From Planococcus soli (lineage in GTDB: Bacteria > Bacillota > Bacilli > Bacillales_A > Planococcaceae): a DNA stretch of 64,000 nucleotides. The notes beneath the pieces are model-generated. The model was not told the origin of the DNA, made no database searches, and saw nothing but the letters and a program-made list of their open reading frames with translations. Both the position numbers and the translations under genes were made by a program. The stretch lies in assembly GCF_016881065.1 (NCBI RefSeq), contig NZ_WXYN01000007.1, forward strand, positions 1 to 64,000. Reading direction: 5' to 3'. Positions 52,138 through 60,670 of this stretch are shown piece after piece. Within the stretch, counting starts at the first letter, position 1. The number at the start of each line of letters is the position of its first letter.

Positions 52138-52149
52138 ACTTAGGTAAGT
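52138..52149 (-). promoter_or_regulatory. Candidate operator of the MarR/MFS operon
   Basis: ACTTA-GG-TAAGT palindrome overlapping the -10 of the promoter and lying next to the start of transcription. Confidence 0.6.
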
Positions 52150-52175
52150 GTATAACCATTTAATTTCTTTGTAAA
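52147..52175 (-). promoter_or_regulatory. Promoter of the MarR/MFS operon
   Basis: On the minus strand TTTACA, 17-base spacer, TACACT. Confidence 0.65.
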
Positions 52176-52192
52176 GAAAAGCATTTCGACTC

Positions 52193-52230
52193 TCAAAAAA
52201 AGCCATCTCCATGGGGAGACGACTTTTCTT
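52193..52230 (-). terminator. Terminator of the CoA-transferase gene
   Basis: AAAAGCCATCTCC and GGAGACGACTTTT with mismatches. Confidence 0.65.
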
Positions 52231-52236
52231 CTTGTA

Positions 52237-53505
52237 TTAAATTAGAAACCCTTGTTTTTTTGCATCAAACAACAGTTCTTCGCGGAATTTCGGGTGTGCG
52301 ATGGCTGCCAAGCGCTTGGCGCGTTCCGAAATGGACACTCCATGCAACCGGGCTACTCCATATTCAGTGACAATATTGTCTACGTCATTTTTGCCGGTAG
52401 TCACCACTGATCCTGGCGTAAGGTTCAATTTGATACGCGACAAGCTATCGTCTTTCGCAGTCGATGGCATGCAAATATAACCTTTGCCATTTTCTGCGAA
52501 CCGGACGCCGCGCGCAAAATCAACTTGTCCGCCGCTTGATGAATAATATTTGCCGCCGACCGTCTCAGACGCACATTGACCGAACAAATCCACTTCGGTG
52601 GTCGAGTTGATAGAGACAATATTCTTTTCTTTAGCAATTTCCCTTGGATCGTTGACGACGCTCACCGGCTGAAATTCAACGGCCGGGTTGTTATTGATAA
52701 AGTTGTACAGATTTTTAGACCCAAAAGCGAAAGTTGCAACAATTTTCCCGGGATTCGTAAACTTCCGTGTTCCATCTACTGCACCGGCAGCTACCAGGTT
52801 TGCGACGCCGTCCGGCAGCATTTCCGTATGGATTCCTAGGTGGCGGTGGTCTTTTAACATGCTGATAACCGCATTGGGAACAGCACCGATTCCAATCTGC
52901 AACGTATCGCCGTCTTGAATATCCTGAATGATCGAAGAAGCAATCAGCAGATCCTTATCGCTGGCTTCGAGGACTCGCTCTTCCGATAGAGCGGCATGAT
53001 GCTGCACATATCCGGAAATTTGGCTGATATGAATTTGATTTCGTCCGAATGTCCGCGGCATCTGGTCATTCACTTCCAAAATGAACGGCACTTTCCCAAT
53101 GAAATCAGCAATATAATCGGCTTGCGTTCCCAAAGTGAAATAACCATGTTCATCCATGGGCGAAGCCACTGTCAAAATCATCGACATCTTAGTGACTTTT
53201 TGAAGCATGCGCGGCATTTCATGAAAATTGTTTGGAACGAGATCCATCTTCGCCTGCTGGTAAACTTTTCGCGTAGCCCCGCTCAAAAAATACGAAACAT
53301 GCTTTAACTGCTCTATTTCGCCTTGTATGTAAGAACGTGAACGCAATGCCAGCATTTGATGGACTTTCACCCCGTCCAATTGCTCGGCGTTTTCTTCCAA
53401 TATATCCAGAAGGCGAATCGGTTCCCCATTGGCAATCGGGATGATCAGATCCGCTTTCGAATCGATTAAATCAATAACTTCCTGTGGCGTTAATTCTTTC
53501 CCCAT
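52237..53505 (-). CDS. Acetyl-CoA hydrolase/transferase family protein
   Basis: 422 residues of the class I CoA-transferase fold in two halves. The catalytic Glu lies in SINSTTEVDLFGQ near residue 302, and IGIGAVPNAVISML and SSGGQVDFARG are family glycine-rich CoA contacts. It moves CoA between carboxylates such as acetate, succinate, butyrate or 4-hydroxybutyrate; the preferred pair cannot be read from sequence. Single gene with its own terminator. Confidence 0.85.
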   Translation of the reverse strand: MGKELTPQEVIDLIDSKADLIIPIANGEPIRLLDILEENAEQLDGVKVHQMLALRSRSYIQGEIEQLKHVSYFLSGATRKVYQQAKMDLVPNNFHEMPRMLQKVTKMSMILTVASPMDEHGYFTLGTQADYIADFIGKVPFILEVNDQMPRTFGRNQIHISQISGYVQHHAALSEERVLEASDKDLLIASSIIQDIQDGDTLQIGIGAVPNAVISMLKDHRHLGIHTEMLPDGVANLVAAGAVDGTRKFTNPGKIVATFAFGSKNLYNFINNNPAVEFQPVSVVNDPREIAKEKNIVSINSTTEVDLFGQCASETVGGKYYSSSGGQVDFARGVRFAENGKGYICMPSTAKDDSLSRIKLNLTPGSVVTTGKNDVDNIVTEYGVARLHGVSISERAKRLAAIAHPKFREELLFDAKKQGFLI

Positions 53506-53610
53506 TTTATGTCCTCCCCTAGTGTGCTGTTATGCTACAACTTTATCATATATTGTGCAGACCCTATTATTTCCTAAATTTATGCACTATTCCGCGTTTT
53601 TCATCCAAAT

Positions 53611-53638
53611 AAAAAAACCGTCAGTTTTTCTGACGGTT
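53611..53638 (-). terminator. Terminator of the small membrane protein gene
   Basis: AACCGTCAG and CTGACGGTT with A/T-rich flanks; the stop codon of the gene lies in the left arm. Confidence 0.9.
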
Positions 53639-53833
53639 ACGATTTTTTAAAGCAAAAACAACACCGGCCAAGCCGAATAATGCCATCAGTGCCCATAAGA
53701 TTACTAAAATAATGGAGCCTATTCCATCAGACCCCTCTAATACAGCAATTAGCTGTAAAGTGAAGAAAGCCAGGCTGATTAAAGCAATTGCACCGAAATA
53801 AAGGATTCGTGCCTTAAAACTAAAATTCTTCAT
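53621..53833 (-). CDS. Small two-helix membrane protein
   Basis: 70 residues from the ATG at 53833 (AAAGGAGTC). Two hydrophobic helices (about 8-30 and 38-62) and a short basic tail (LKNRNRQKN). No family recognised; length and topology are common for small inner-membrane regulatory proteins. Confidence 0.7.
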   Translation of the reverse strand: MKNFSFKARILYFGAIALISLAFFTLQLIAVLEGSDGIGSIILVILWALMALFGLAGVVFALKNRNRQKN

Positions 53834-54008
53834 GTTTTTGACTCCTTTGGTTTTCATAGTTTTCGAAGCAAAGCACTTTATCATTCTCTGCAATTTATCC
53901 TACTCTGTCTACTTTTACCTTTTAGGACAAGTCTAAACGTCCGAGACACTGCTATATTTAGCTGAATTAAAAAATTATTCTGTTTCAGTTCAACTTGTGC
54001 AGGCTTAT

Positions 54009-57000
54009 TTATTTGATAAGAAACTTCGTACGGCTGTAGCCCTCTTTTGATTTTTCGACTTCCAGAATAGCTGGGATTGCTGCTTTCAGTTCCTGGACAT
54101 GGGAAATGACCCCAATCATCCGGCCGGATTTTTGCAGATCAATCAAGGTCTCAATCGATTTGTTGAGTGATTCTTCATCAAGCGAACCGAATCCCTCATC
54201 GATGAACATTGTATCAATCGACACATTGCCTTGGAAGCTTTGAATGACATCTGCCATTCCGAGTGCCAAACATAGCGATGCATTGAATTTTTCCCCGCCT
54301 GACATAGTTTTTACATCACGCGTCTGCCCCGTATAGGCATCGTAGACATCCAACCCGAGCCCGCTTTGTTTGCCGCGCGCTTCCTGGCGGTCGCTGCGGA
54401 TCAAGTGAAATTGGCCATTTGATAAATTCTTCAATCGTTCATTGGCCGATAGGATGATCTGCTCCAAATATTCGATTTGCAGATAGCGTTCAAATGAAAT
54501 CTTCAAGCCGTTCTGTCCGCGGATCATGTCATAGAGATCGGCAATCCGGTTTAAAGTTTGCTCAGCTTCAAGCGCTTTCCCGATCACCTCATGAATGCTG
54601 TCAATCAAGCCCAATCCAGCCTTTTCAAAGTCCTGTGAACGATTACGCTCTGCCAGTGCTTGCTCGTAAGCAGCCTTTAGTTCCACTAGCTCCACTTCCG
54701 CCTCGCTTAAGTCCCTGCGGCTTTGAGATGCCAGCAGCTCTTCAAGTTCGCTGACTTGCTGCAATAACGTATGGCGGGTTTGGTTGAACTCCAGAACCTC
54801 TTTTTTCAAAGCAGTAAATACTGTTTCTGCCATTTTAGCCTGCTGATAAGCTTCTTCAGAATCAAATGACGATTTTGCCAAAGCCTCCGCAAACTGCTGT
54901 TGAGCTCGTTCTCTTTTTTGTGCTATTTCTTCTGCCGTATCTTTGGCATGCTGCACAGAAACCAGGGCACTTGCCAAGCGTTCTTTCGAATGTTGAAACT
55001 GCTCCTGTGCGCTGGTCCAGCTTTGCTCCAATTGTTGTTTGCGTGAAGCAGCTTGCTGCAGCTGTTGTTTCAAGACAGTAAGCTCCCGTAAATCTTCTGG
55101 CACAGCAGCCAATTGGTTTTCAAAAACGGCTTTGGACGTTTCGTAGGAAGATTGCTGTTTCTGCACTTCTTCCGCCAATCCACGTTTATTTTGCTCTGAT
55201 TGTTCAATCCTGCGCACACAACCAGCCAATTGTTCTTTCCAGTTCCGCAACTCAAGTTTTACCCTCTGCTGTTCTTTTATATGTTCGGTTAACTGGCGTT
55301 TGGTTTGTTCCAGCCCACGTGACTGTTCTTCTGCCTGTTCTGGAACCAGTTCCAGGTTTATGAGTTCTTTTTCTTTGTTTTCCAATTGCTCCTGCAAAGC
55401 GAACAGTTTAGCTGACGCATTGCGATATTCTCTATCAACTGCATCAAAATCGGATTTTGCAGCTTCTACTTGTTCTTTTGACACCGCTTGTTTTTCGCTC
55501 TTCAAGCTGACTCCTGGATGATCCACGCTGCCGCAAACTGGACAGGCTTCCCCATCGTGCAACTGGGCAGCTAAAATATGCGCCTGGTTGGAAAACCATT
55601 GCGCTTCCAGCTGGCGATAAGAACCGTCTGCCTGTTCAAAAGCCATTCTTTTCGCTTCCTGACTGGTTTCTTGCTGTTGCCTTTGCTGCTTGAGCACAAG
55701 GTACTCAGCAGCTACGCGGGATTTCTCTGTGACAACTGATAGCTCCTGCTGTGTTTCAACAGATGATTCCAGAAAAACTTCCAATTGGGCGACTTTTCCA
55801 TCCAATTTCTGCTTGTCTTCTTTTTGGATGCTGTATTCTTCTTCTACTTGCTTAAAACGAGCTTCTGATTGCTGCGAAATTTTCTCAAGACGTTCCAGAT
55901 TCTCTTTTTTCTGGCTTAACTCCTGAATTGCCGGGGACAGCTTTTCCAGGTAAGTGATCTTTTCACGCAGCTCGTCCCGCTCGCCCTGAAGTTCTTTTTC
56001 TTTCATAAACAACTGCTCGGCAGCAAGCTTTGCTTGTTCCGACTGCTGCTGCTGATGTATTGCTGACGTAAGCGCTTCTTTTTTCTCCAATTCATTGGTT
56101 TGCAATTCCTGGAATAGGCTTTCAACACCGGCAATGTAACTGGCGCGTTCCGCCAACTGCAGAGCAGTTTCTTTTTCTGCATACTGCGGCAGCTGCTGTT
56201 CAATCTGCTCGAGCTGCTGTTTTTTTATGTCCAGTTCGCCAAAGCGGTCGTTCCACTTTTTCGCCTCATGATAAGCATTCAACTTGTCTGCATGCAGCCC
56301 ATACACTGCCTGGTATTTCTGTTCATCCAAACCGATCTTTTGCTTGTAATAGACAATCTCTTTTTGAAGACCGTCAAGCACCTGGTTGATGTTCATATGC
56401 TCCCGGCCCAACACGTCAAAAAGCTCCGAATCACGTTCCGGCAAGGAAGAGGTGATTCGTTGGACATAGCTGCCCAAAACATGCTGTTCGCGCTCAAAGA
56501 GTTTGGCAGCAGCATCCTTCTTTTGCTTGAGGCGTTCACTGATCAGCTTATAAGGCTCTGTTTTAAAAATTTTGCGGAGAATCTCTTCTTTGTTGTCTGT
56601 TTCAGACGTCAGCAGCTTGCGGAATTCGCCTTGCGGCAGCATGACGATCTGGCTGAATTGGTTTTGTGTCAGACCAAGAATCTCTTCAACACGCCGATTG
56701 ATTTCCGAGACAATCTGCCGTTCGACACAAGGTTTTTCCCCTTCCGCGTTGCGCTCAAAAAACTCGTAGCGTTCGCCGGTTGCGCTTTTATTGCCTTTTT
56801 TCACATGGCCCATCTGACGAAGAATCCGGTAAATCTTGCCGTGAATTTCAAATTCCATTTCAACACAGGTGTGCATTGCATCATCTGCAAAATCACTTCT
56901 TAGAATACGTGATTCGCTGCGGTCAGAACCGCTGGCTGAGCCGTATAAGGCAAAGCAGATGCCATCAAAAATGGTGGTTTTCCCTGAACCGGTACTGCCC

Positions 57001-57101
57001 GAAATGACGAACAGCTGATTTCCCTGTAAATCAGCAAAATCAATTTCCTCGGTATTTTTATAGGGACCGAATGCGGTCATTTTCAATTTTAAAGGCCTCA
57101 T
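54009..57101 (-). CDS. sbcC: Exonuclease subunit SbcC
   Basis: 1030 residues of the SMC/Rad50 type: Walker A in VISGSTGSGKTTIFDG near residue 34, two long antiparallel coiled coils with a zinc hook (GEACPVCGS near residue 520) at the apex, then signature VKTMSGGEKF and Walker B in the last 100 residues. With SbcD it cuts DNA hairpins and protein-blocked ends. Overlaps the sbcD stop by 4 bases. Coding DNA continues to about 54009. Confidence 0.95.
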   Translation of the reverse strand: MRPLKLKMTAFGPYKNTEEIDFADLQGNQLFVISGSTGSGKTTIFDGICFALYGSASGSDRSESRILRSDFADDAMHTCVEMEFEIHGKIYRILRQMGHVKKGNKSATGERYEFFERNAEGEKPCVERQIVSEINRRVEEILGLTQNQFSQIVMLPQGEFRKLLTSETDNKEEILRKIFKTEPYKLISERLKQKKDAAAKLFEREQHVLGSYVQRITSSLPERDSELFDVLGREHMNINQVLDGLQKEIVYYKQKIGLDEQKYQAVYGLHADKLNAYHEAKKWNDRFGELDIKKQQLEQIEQQLPQYAEKETALQLAERASYIAGVESLFQELQTNELEKKEALTSAIHQQQQSEQAKLAAEQLFMKEKELQGERDELREKITYLEKLSPAIQELSQKKENLERLEKISQQSEARFKQVEEEYSIQKEDKQKLDGKVAQLEVFLESSVETQQELSVVTEKSRVAAEYLVLKQQRQQQETSQEAKRMAFEQADGSYRQLEAQWFSNQAHILAAQLHDGEACPVCGSVDHPGVSLKSEKQAVSKEQVEAAKSDFDAVDREYRNASAKLFALQEQLENKEKELINLELVPEQAEEQSRGLEQTKRQLTEHIKEQQRVKLELRNWKEQLAGCVRRIEQSEQNKRGLAEEVQKQQSSYETSKAVFENQLAAVPEDLRELTVLKQQLQQAASRKQQLEQSWTSAQEQFQHSKERLASALVSVQHAKDTAEEIAQKRERAQQQFAEALAKSSFDSEEAYQQAKMAETVFTALKKEVLEFNQTRHTLLQQVSELEELLASQSRRDLSEAEVELVELKAAYEQALAERNRSQDFEKAGLGLIDSIHEVIGKALEAEQTLNRIADLYDMIRGQNGLKISFERYLQIEYLEQIILSANERLKNLSNGQFHLIRSDRQEARGKQSGLGLDVYDAYTGQTRDVKTMSGGEKFNASLCLALGMADVIQSFQGNVSIDTMFIDEGFGSLDEESLNKSIETLIDLQKSGRMIGVISHVQELKAAIPAILEVEKSKEGYSRTKFLIK

Positions 57102-58264
57102 GATTTCACCTCTTCTTTGCCGGCCGGCTCCTCATGCAGAAACTCCTGAAGTACGTCCTCAAAAATTTTGGCTGTTTCATCTGTCGCTTTTTCGCCTTTC
57201 ACTTCTTCGTAAAAGGCATGAAACAAGGATAGTGAATCCATTTTCCGACGTGAGCCTGCTTCTGTTTGAGTCATGCCTCCCGAAAAGTTTCTGCGTTCCA
57301 CATGCATGGCGTTCGGGTACACTGAACGCACTTTTTCCATCGGAAACAGCACAGGAGCGTCATCCAATAAAGTCACGAAAACAAAATCATCGCTGATTTC
57401 ATGACGCAAAATTTCATCTATCGTGCCTTCGACGGTCCGCATATTGCGTCTTGGTGAGAATAGGCGCTTCGTTACTGACACTTTGCCTTCTGCATCCATC
57501 TCAACAATATGGAAGCCTTTTTGGTGATGCTCTTCTGAAATCGAATATTTTAAAGGCGATCCTGAATAGCGGATCGTTTCATTCAGCACGTAATGGGCTT
57601 TATGCAAATGGCCGAGCGCAGTGTAATGAAACCCTTCGAAATGGCTGGCCTCCACATGCTCTGCTCCGCCAATCGACAGCGGCCGTTCAGAATCGCTGGT
57701 ATTCTCTTCTTGTTCGCCATGCGGCGTCACAAAAGCATGCCCCACAAACACATGGCGGGCTTGTGGATCAAAAGTGCTCTTGATATTTTCTGTGATGGCT
57801 TTCATCGCGTCGTTATGGGTGCGGATGGCATCATCTTCAAACTCATAGCGGACCATCGACGGATCGGTGTAAGGAATCAGATGGAAATGGACTTCCCCAA
57901 AGGGATCAGCCAGAACAACCGCTTGATGTTCTTTGTGGACGTGTCCAGCAATATGGATTTCGTTCATTTTCATCAGCCTGCTGCCAAAATTCAACCTTCC
58001 AGGGCTGTCATGGTTTCCTGCCACTGCCAAGACCGGTGTCTTCAATTCCAGCACGATTTTCGCCAGTACCTCATCTAATAAATTGACGGCGTCGGTTGGC
58101 GGTACTGCGCGATCATAAAGGTCTCCAGCAATGATAACCGCATCTGGCCGCTCTTCTTTTATGGCATCTATGAATTGTTCAAGAACTATCTGCTGTTCTT
58201 CTGTCATGTAAATTCCCTGCACCAGCTTGCCTAAATGCCAGTCGGCGGTATGAAAAAACTTCAT
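57098..58264 (-). CDS. sbcD: Exonuclease subunit SbcD
   Basis: 388 residues from the ATG at 58264 (AAAGGAG); an ORF to 58318 has no site. Metallophosphoesterase motifs: HTADWHLGK (residues 5-13), AGDLYDRAV, VAGNHDSPG near residue 84, VGHAFVT and ALGHLHKAH near residue 205, which hold the two-metal (Mn) site. It is the nuclease half of SbcCD. Its start lies directly downstream of a LexA-like box. Confidence 0.96.
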   Translation of the reverse strand: MKFFHTADWHLGKLVQGIYMTEEQQIVLEQFIDAIKEERPDAVIIAGDLYDRAVPPTDAVNLLDEVLAKIVLELKTPVLAVAGNHDSPGRLNFGSRLMKMNEIHIAGHVHKEHQAVVLADPFGEVHFHLIPYTDPSMVRYEFEDDAIRTHNDAMKAITENIKSTFDPQARHVFVGHAFVTPHGEQEENTSDSERPLSIGGAEHVEASHFEGFHYTALGHLHKAHYVLNETIRYSGSPLKYSISEEHHQKGFHIVEMDAEGKVSVTKRLFSPRRNMRTVEGTIDEILRHEISDDFVFVTLLDDAPVLFPMEKVRSVYPNAMHVERRNFSGGMTQTEAGSRRKMDSLSLFHAFYEEVKGEKATDETAKIFEDVLQEFLHEEPAGKEEVKS

Positions 58265-58291
58265 CGTATTGCTCCTTTCTCGACTTGCAAA

Positions 58292-58305
58292 AGAATATAT
58301 GTTCG
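58292..58305 (-). promoter_or_regulatory. LexA (DinR) box of sbcDC
   Basis: Minus-strand CGAACATATATTCT against the Bacillus consensus CGAAC-N4-GTTCG: 12 of 14 match the palindrome CGAACATATGTTCG. It covers the predicted start of transcription. Confidence 0.75.
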
Positions 58306-58309
58306 TTCC

Positions 58310-58338
58310 ATTATACACGATACTGTCTGCTTGTTTAA
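58310..58338 (-). promoter_or_regulatory. sbcD promoter
   Basis: TTAAAC, 17-base spacer, perfect TATAAT on the minus strand. Its -35 overlaps that of the divergent promoter. Confidence 0.65.
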
Positions 58339-58359
58339 ATTGTCTTCATGTTCTATAAT
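58331..58359 (+). promoter_or_regulatory. Promoter of the mini-WYL gene
   Basis: TTGTTT, 17-base spacer, perfect TATAAT; the -10 lies in the left arm of a 13-base inverted repeat at 58353-58382 (CTATAATAAGAAC, GTTCTTATTATAG). Confidence 0.7.
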
Positions 58360-58360
58360 A

Positions 58361-58374
58361 AGAACAAACGTTCT
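58361..58374 (+). promoter_or_regulatory. LexA-like box of the mini-WYL gene
   Basis: AGAACAAACGTTCT: GAAC-N4-GTTC core of the Bacillus SOS box, immediately after the -10. Confidence 0.7.
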
Positions 58375-58394
58375 TATTATAGGGAGGGAAACTC

Positions 58395-58616
58395 ATGAAA
58401 GCACAAATCCTAAAGGCTTTTAAATACCAGCAGCTTATCGACATGATGTACATGGCTAACGATGGAAGCATCAGCAAACGACGCATCAAAGTTTTGAAAG
58501 TCCAAGGAGATTCGTTCCAGGCCTATTGTTTTCTGCGACGCAAGAAACGCACCTTTAAAATGGAGAATGTGCTTTCACTGATGCCCGTTATCCATAAAGA
58601 ACGCCAGATCATTTAA
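58395..58616 (+). CDS. Stand-alone WYL-domain mini-protein
   Basis: 73 residues comprising only a WYL-like SH3 beta-barrel: LIDMMYMANDGSISKRRIK, FQAYCFLRRKKRTFKMENV. WYL domains usually follow a helix-turn-helix and bind ligands such as nucleic acids or nucleotides in DNA-damage and defence regulators. Here there is no DNA-binding domain. It is divergent from sbcDC with an SOS-type box of its own and ribosome site AGGGAGGG, so it may modulate the damage response; inference only. Confidence 0.75.
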   Translation: MKAQILKAFKYQQLIDMMYMANDGSISKRRIKVLKVQGDSFQAYCFLRRKKRTFKMENVLSLMPVIHKERQII

Positions 58617-58669
58617 GCCTATCCGCCCTTATGATACACTGAAAGAAATGTTTTTTGGAGGGTGAAATG

Positions 58670-59110
58670 ATGAGATTAACTGTTTATCTTGCTGGAGAAA
58701 TCCACAGTGCATGGCGCGAAGAAATTAAGAAAAAGTCAGCAGCTTTGGACTTGCCGATCGATTTTGTCGGACCGATGGAAGTTCACGAACGCTCGGATAA
58801 TATCGGTGAAGATATTCTCGGTGCACAGGTTGATGCTATCGCTAAGGACCAAGCCGCTTCCAGCTTCAACAATCTGCGTACAGGCGTCCTGATGCACAAA
58901 GCCGATTTGGTCATCGCCCTTTTTGGCGAGCAGTACAAGCAATGGAACACGGCAATGGATGCCAGTACAGCGCTTGCTTCCGGCAAACCCGTCATTATCA
59001 TCCGACCGGAGAAATTACACCACCCATTAAAGGAACTGTCACGAAAAGCGAACGCAACAGTCGAAACTTGTGACCAGGCAATCAAAGCATTGGCTTATAT
59101 TGTCGAATAA
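58670..59110 (+). CDS. ytoQ: YtoQ family protein
   Basis: 146 residues from the ATG at 58670 (GGAGG 8 bases before). Close to B. subtilis YtoQ along its length: VYLAGEIHSAWREEI, DFVGPMEVHERSDNIGE, ALFGEQYKQWNTAMDAS, IIIRPEKLHHPLKELS. The fold is like nucleoside 2-deoxyribosyltransferases; the Asp in NTAMDAS could be catalytic. Substrate unknown. Confidence 0.93.
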   Translation: MRLTVYLAGEIHSAWREEIKKKSAALDLPIDFVGPMEVHERSDNIGEDILGAQVDAIAKDQAASSFNNLRTGVLMHKADLVIALFGEQYKQWNTAMDASTALASGKPVIIIRPEKLHHPLKELSRKANATVETCDQAIKALAYIVE

Positions 59111-59270
59111 AAACAGCGCTTCTTCACCTTAAAAGATAGGATGAGGAGAAAGGTTGTTAACAGCGAGTAAGCATAGGCTCAAGTCAAATTCGCCAGATTT
59201 CTTAGCATCCGACGCGGAAGTTAAGAGATGATTCTTTAAGTTCACCTTATCCTTCTGCATCGCTTTGTGC

Positions 59271-59306
59271 CAATAAAAAAAAGCCCCACGGGGCTTTTTT
59301 TTATTG
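59271..59306. terminator. Terminator between ytoQ and DUF4870 genes
   Basis: CAATAAAAAAAAGCCCC and GGGGCTTTTTTTTATTG. The preceding 59111-59270 holds nothing I can support. Confidence 0.9.
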
Positions 59307-59612
59307 GTACCAGCTTCCGACTATCGGATAGTCGAATTGTTCGTTGTTGAGCGCTCTGATAATCCCCATAATTGGAATGATGATGCCCATCAGTCCGAAT
59401 ACGATCAGCATCGGAATTCCGATGATGAAAACAATCAGCAAGCTCGAGACGAAAATCAACACCCCTAAAGCCAGTTGGAACAATAGCGCCTGGATTGACA
59501 GCTTCTTCACTTCTTTGTCTTGTGAAATCAGAAACACAATCACAGGAACAAGGAACGGAGCGAAAAACGCACTGGCATGGACAAGTATTTTCAAGCCTGT
59601 ATTTTCCATCAT
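59301..59612 (-). CDS. DUF4870 (TIC20-like) membrane protein
   Basis: 103 residues with three hydrophobic segments and the DUF4870 pattern of a short amphipathic N-terminus, FLVPVIVFLISQDKEV loop and Ile/Gly-rich helices (IGIPMLIVFGLMGIIIPIMG). Distant homologues are Tic20 and small membrane proteins of unknown function. Single gene. Stop codon in the terminator arm. Confidence 0.8.
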   Translation of the reverse strand: MMENTGLKILVHASAFFAPFLVPVIVFLISQDKEVKKLSIQALLFQLALGVLIFVSSLLIVFIIGIPMLIVFGLMGIIIPIMGIIRALNNEQFDYPIVGSWYQ

Positions 59613-59677
59613 GCAACCCTCCAGTCAAATCTTTCTTATACTTAACATACGGATGGCTGACAATAAAGTTTCATATT

Positions 59678-60670
59678 TTATTGGCTGATACTTAAAACAA
59701 CTTTGCCGAATTGGCTGCCGGAAGCTAAATGATCAAAGGCTTCCTGCGCTTGGTCCATCGGAAATGCTTTGTCGATGACCGGCCGCATAGTAGTTGCTTC
59801 CATATGTTTCAGCATGTCTCGCAACTCTTCCCGGCTTCCCATAGTCGAACCAAATAATTGGTATTGCCCGTAAAAGAATTGGCGAAGATTGAAATCGACA
59901 TTGTCTTCTGTAGTAGCTCCGAAAATGACAATCCGCCCGCCTTTTTTCAAAACCTCAAGTGAGCGGTTAAAGGTTGCTCCTCCAACGCTGTCGATGACGA
60001 GATCAATCTTCTCATCAGCCAATTCCTTCACCCAATCGCTGTCAGTGGGAATGGCCAGATCGGCGCCAATCTTTTCCGCGTGCTGGCGTTTTTCCTCACT
60101 GCGGGACGTGACAATCACTCTTGCTCCCACACTTTTGGCGAATTGGATCAAGAACGTCGCAACTCCGCTGCCGGCACCTGGAATAAACAAAGTGTCGCCT
60201 TTTTTCAACTGCCCTTTCGTGAACAAGGAGCGATATCCGGTAACCCCTGGCAAAGCCAGACTGCCCGCCTCTTCCCAAGTCAGATAATGGGGCTTCTTTT
60301 CCAATTGATCAGCAGATATAGCAATTTTTTCAGCAAAGGTCCCATGGTCGGGCATGCCCAAAATATCGAATTCCGGAGGAGGTGCTTCGCTGTTTGTATA
60401 CCAGCGCAATGCTGGATTAATGATAACCGCATCTCCAGCAGTAAAGTCGATGACATCTTCACCCACGGACTCCACTGTACCAGCCCCATCGGAACCAATG
60501 ATCAAGGCTGCGGGATTATCCCCGTAGCGTTTGATCAAGCCCAAATCCCTGCGGTTTATGCCAGCAGCTTCCAGGGACACGACGACCTCTCCCGGTTTCG
60601 CTTTGGGTTCTTCCATCTCTTTCAGCTTCAACTCACCGGATTCTATTACGAATGCTTTCAATCCCATCAC
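59678..60670 (-). CDS. Zinc-independent MDR-type NAD(P)H oxidoreductase (quinone oxidoreductase-like)
   Basis: 330 residues of the medium-chain dehydrogenase family with the cofactor motif PGAGSGVATFLIQFAKSVGA near residue 153. The zinc-binding Cys near residue 38 in alcohol dehydrogenases is absent (GINRRDLGL), as in quinone oxidoreductases. It starts 4 bases inside the ArsA-like gene end and is the last gene of the cstA unit. Substrate unknown. Confidence 0.85.
   Translation of the reverse strand: MMGLKAFVIESGELKLKEMEEPKAKPGEVVVSLEAAGINRRDLGLIKRYGDNPAALIIGSDGAGTVESVGEDVIDFTAGDAVIINPALRWYTNSEAPPPEFDILGMPDHGTFAEKIAISADQLEKKPHYLTWEEAGSLALPGVTGYRSLFTKGQLKKGDTLFIPGAGSGVATFLIQFAKSVGARVIVTSRSEEKRQHAEKIGADLAIPTDSDWVKELADEKIDLVIDSVGGATFNRSLEVLKKGGRIVIFGATTEDNVDFNLRQFFYGQYQLFGSTMGSREELRDMLKHMEATTMRPVIDKAFPMDQAQEAFDHLASGSQFGKVVLSISQ

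Noticed and set aside
56268-56903. 211-codon plus-strand ORF
   Set aside because: Antisense shadow of sbcC; no start signal or family.
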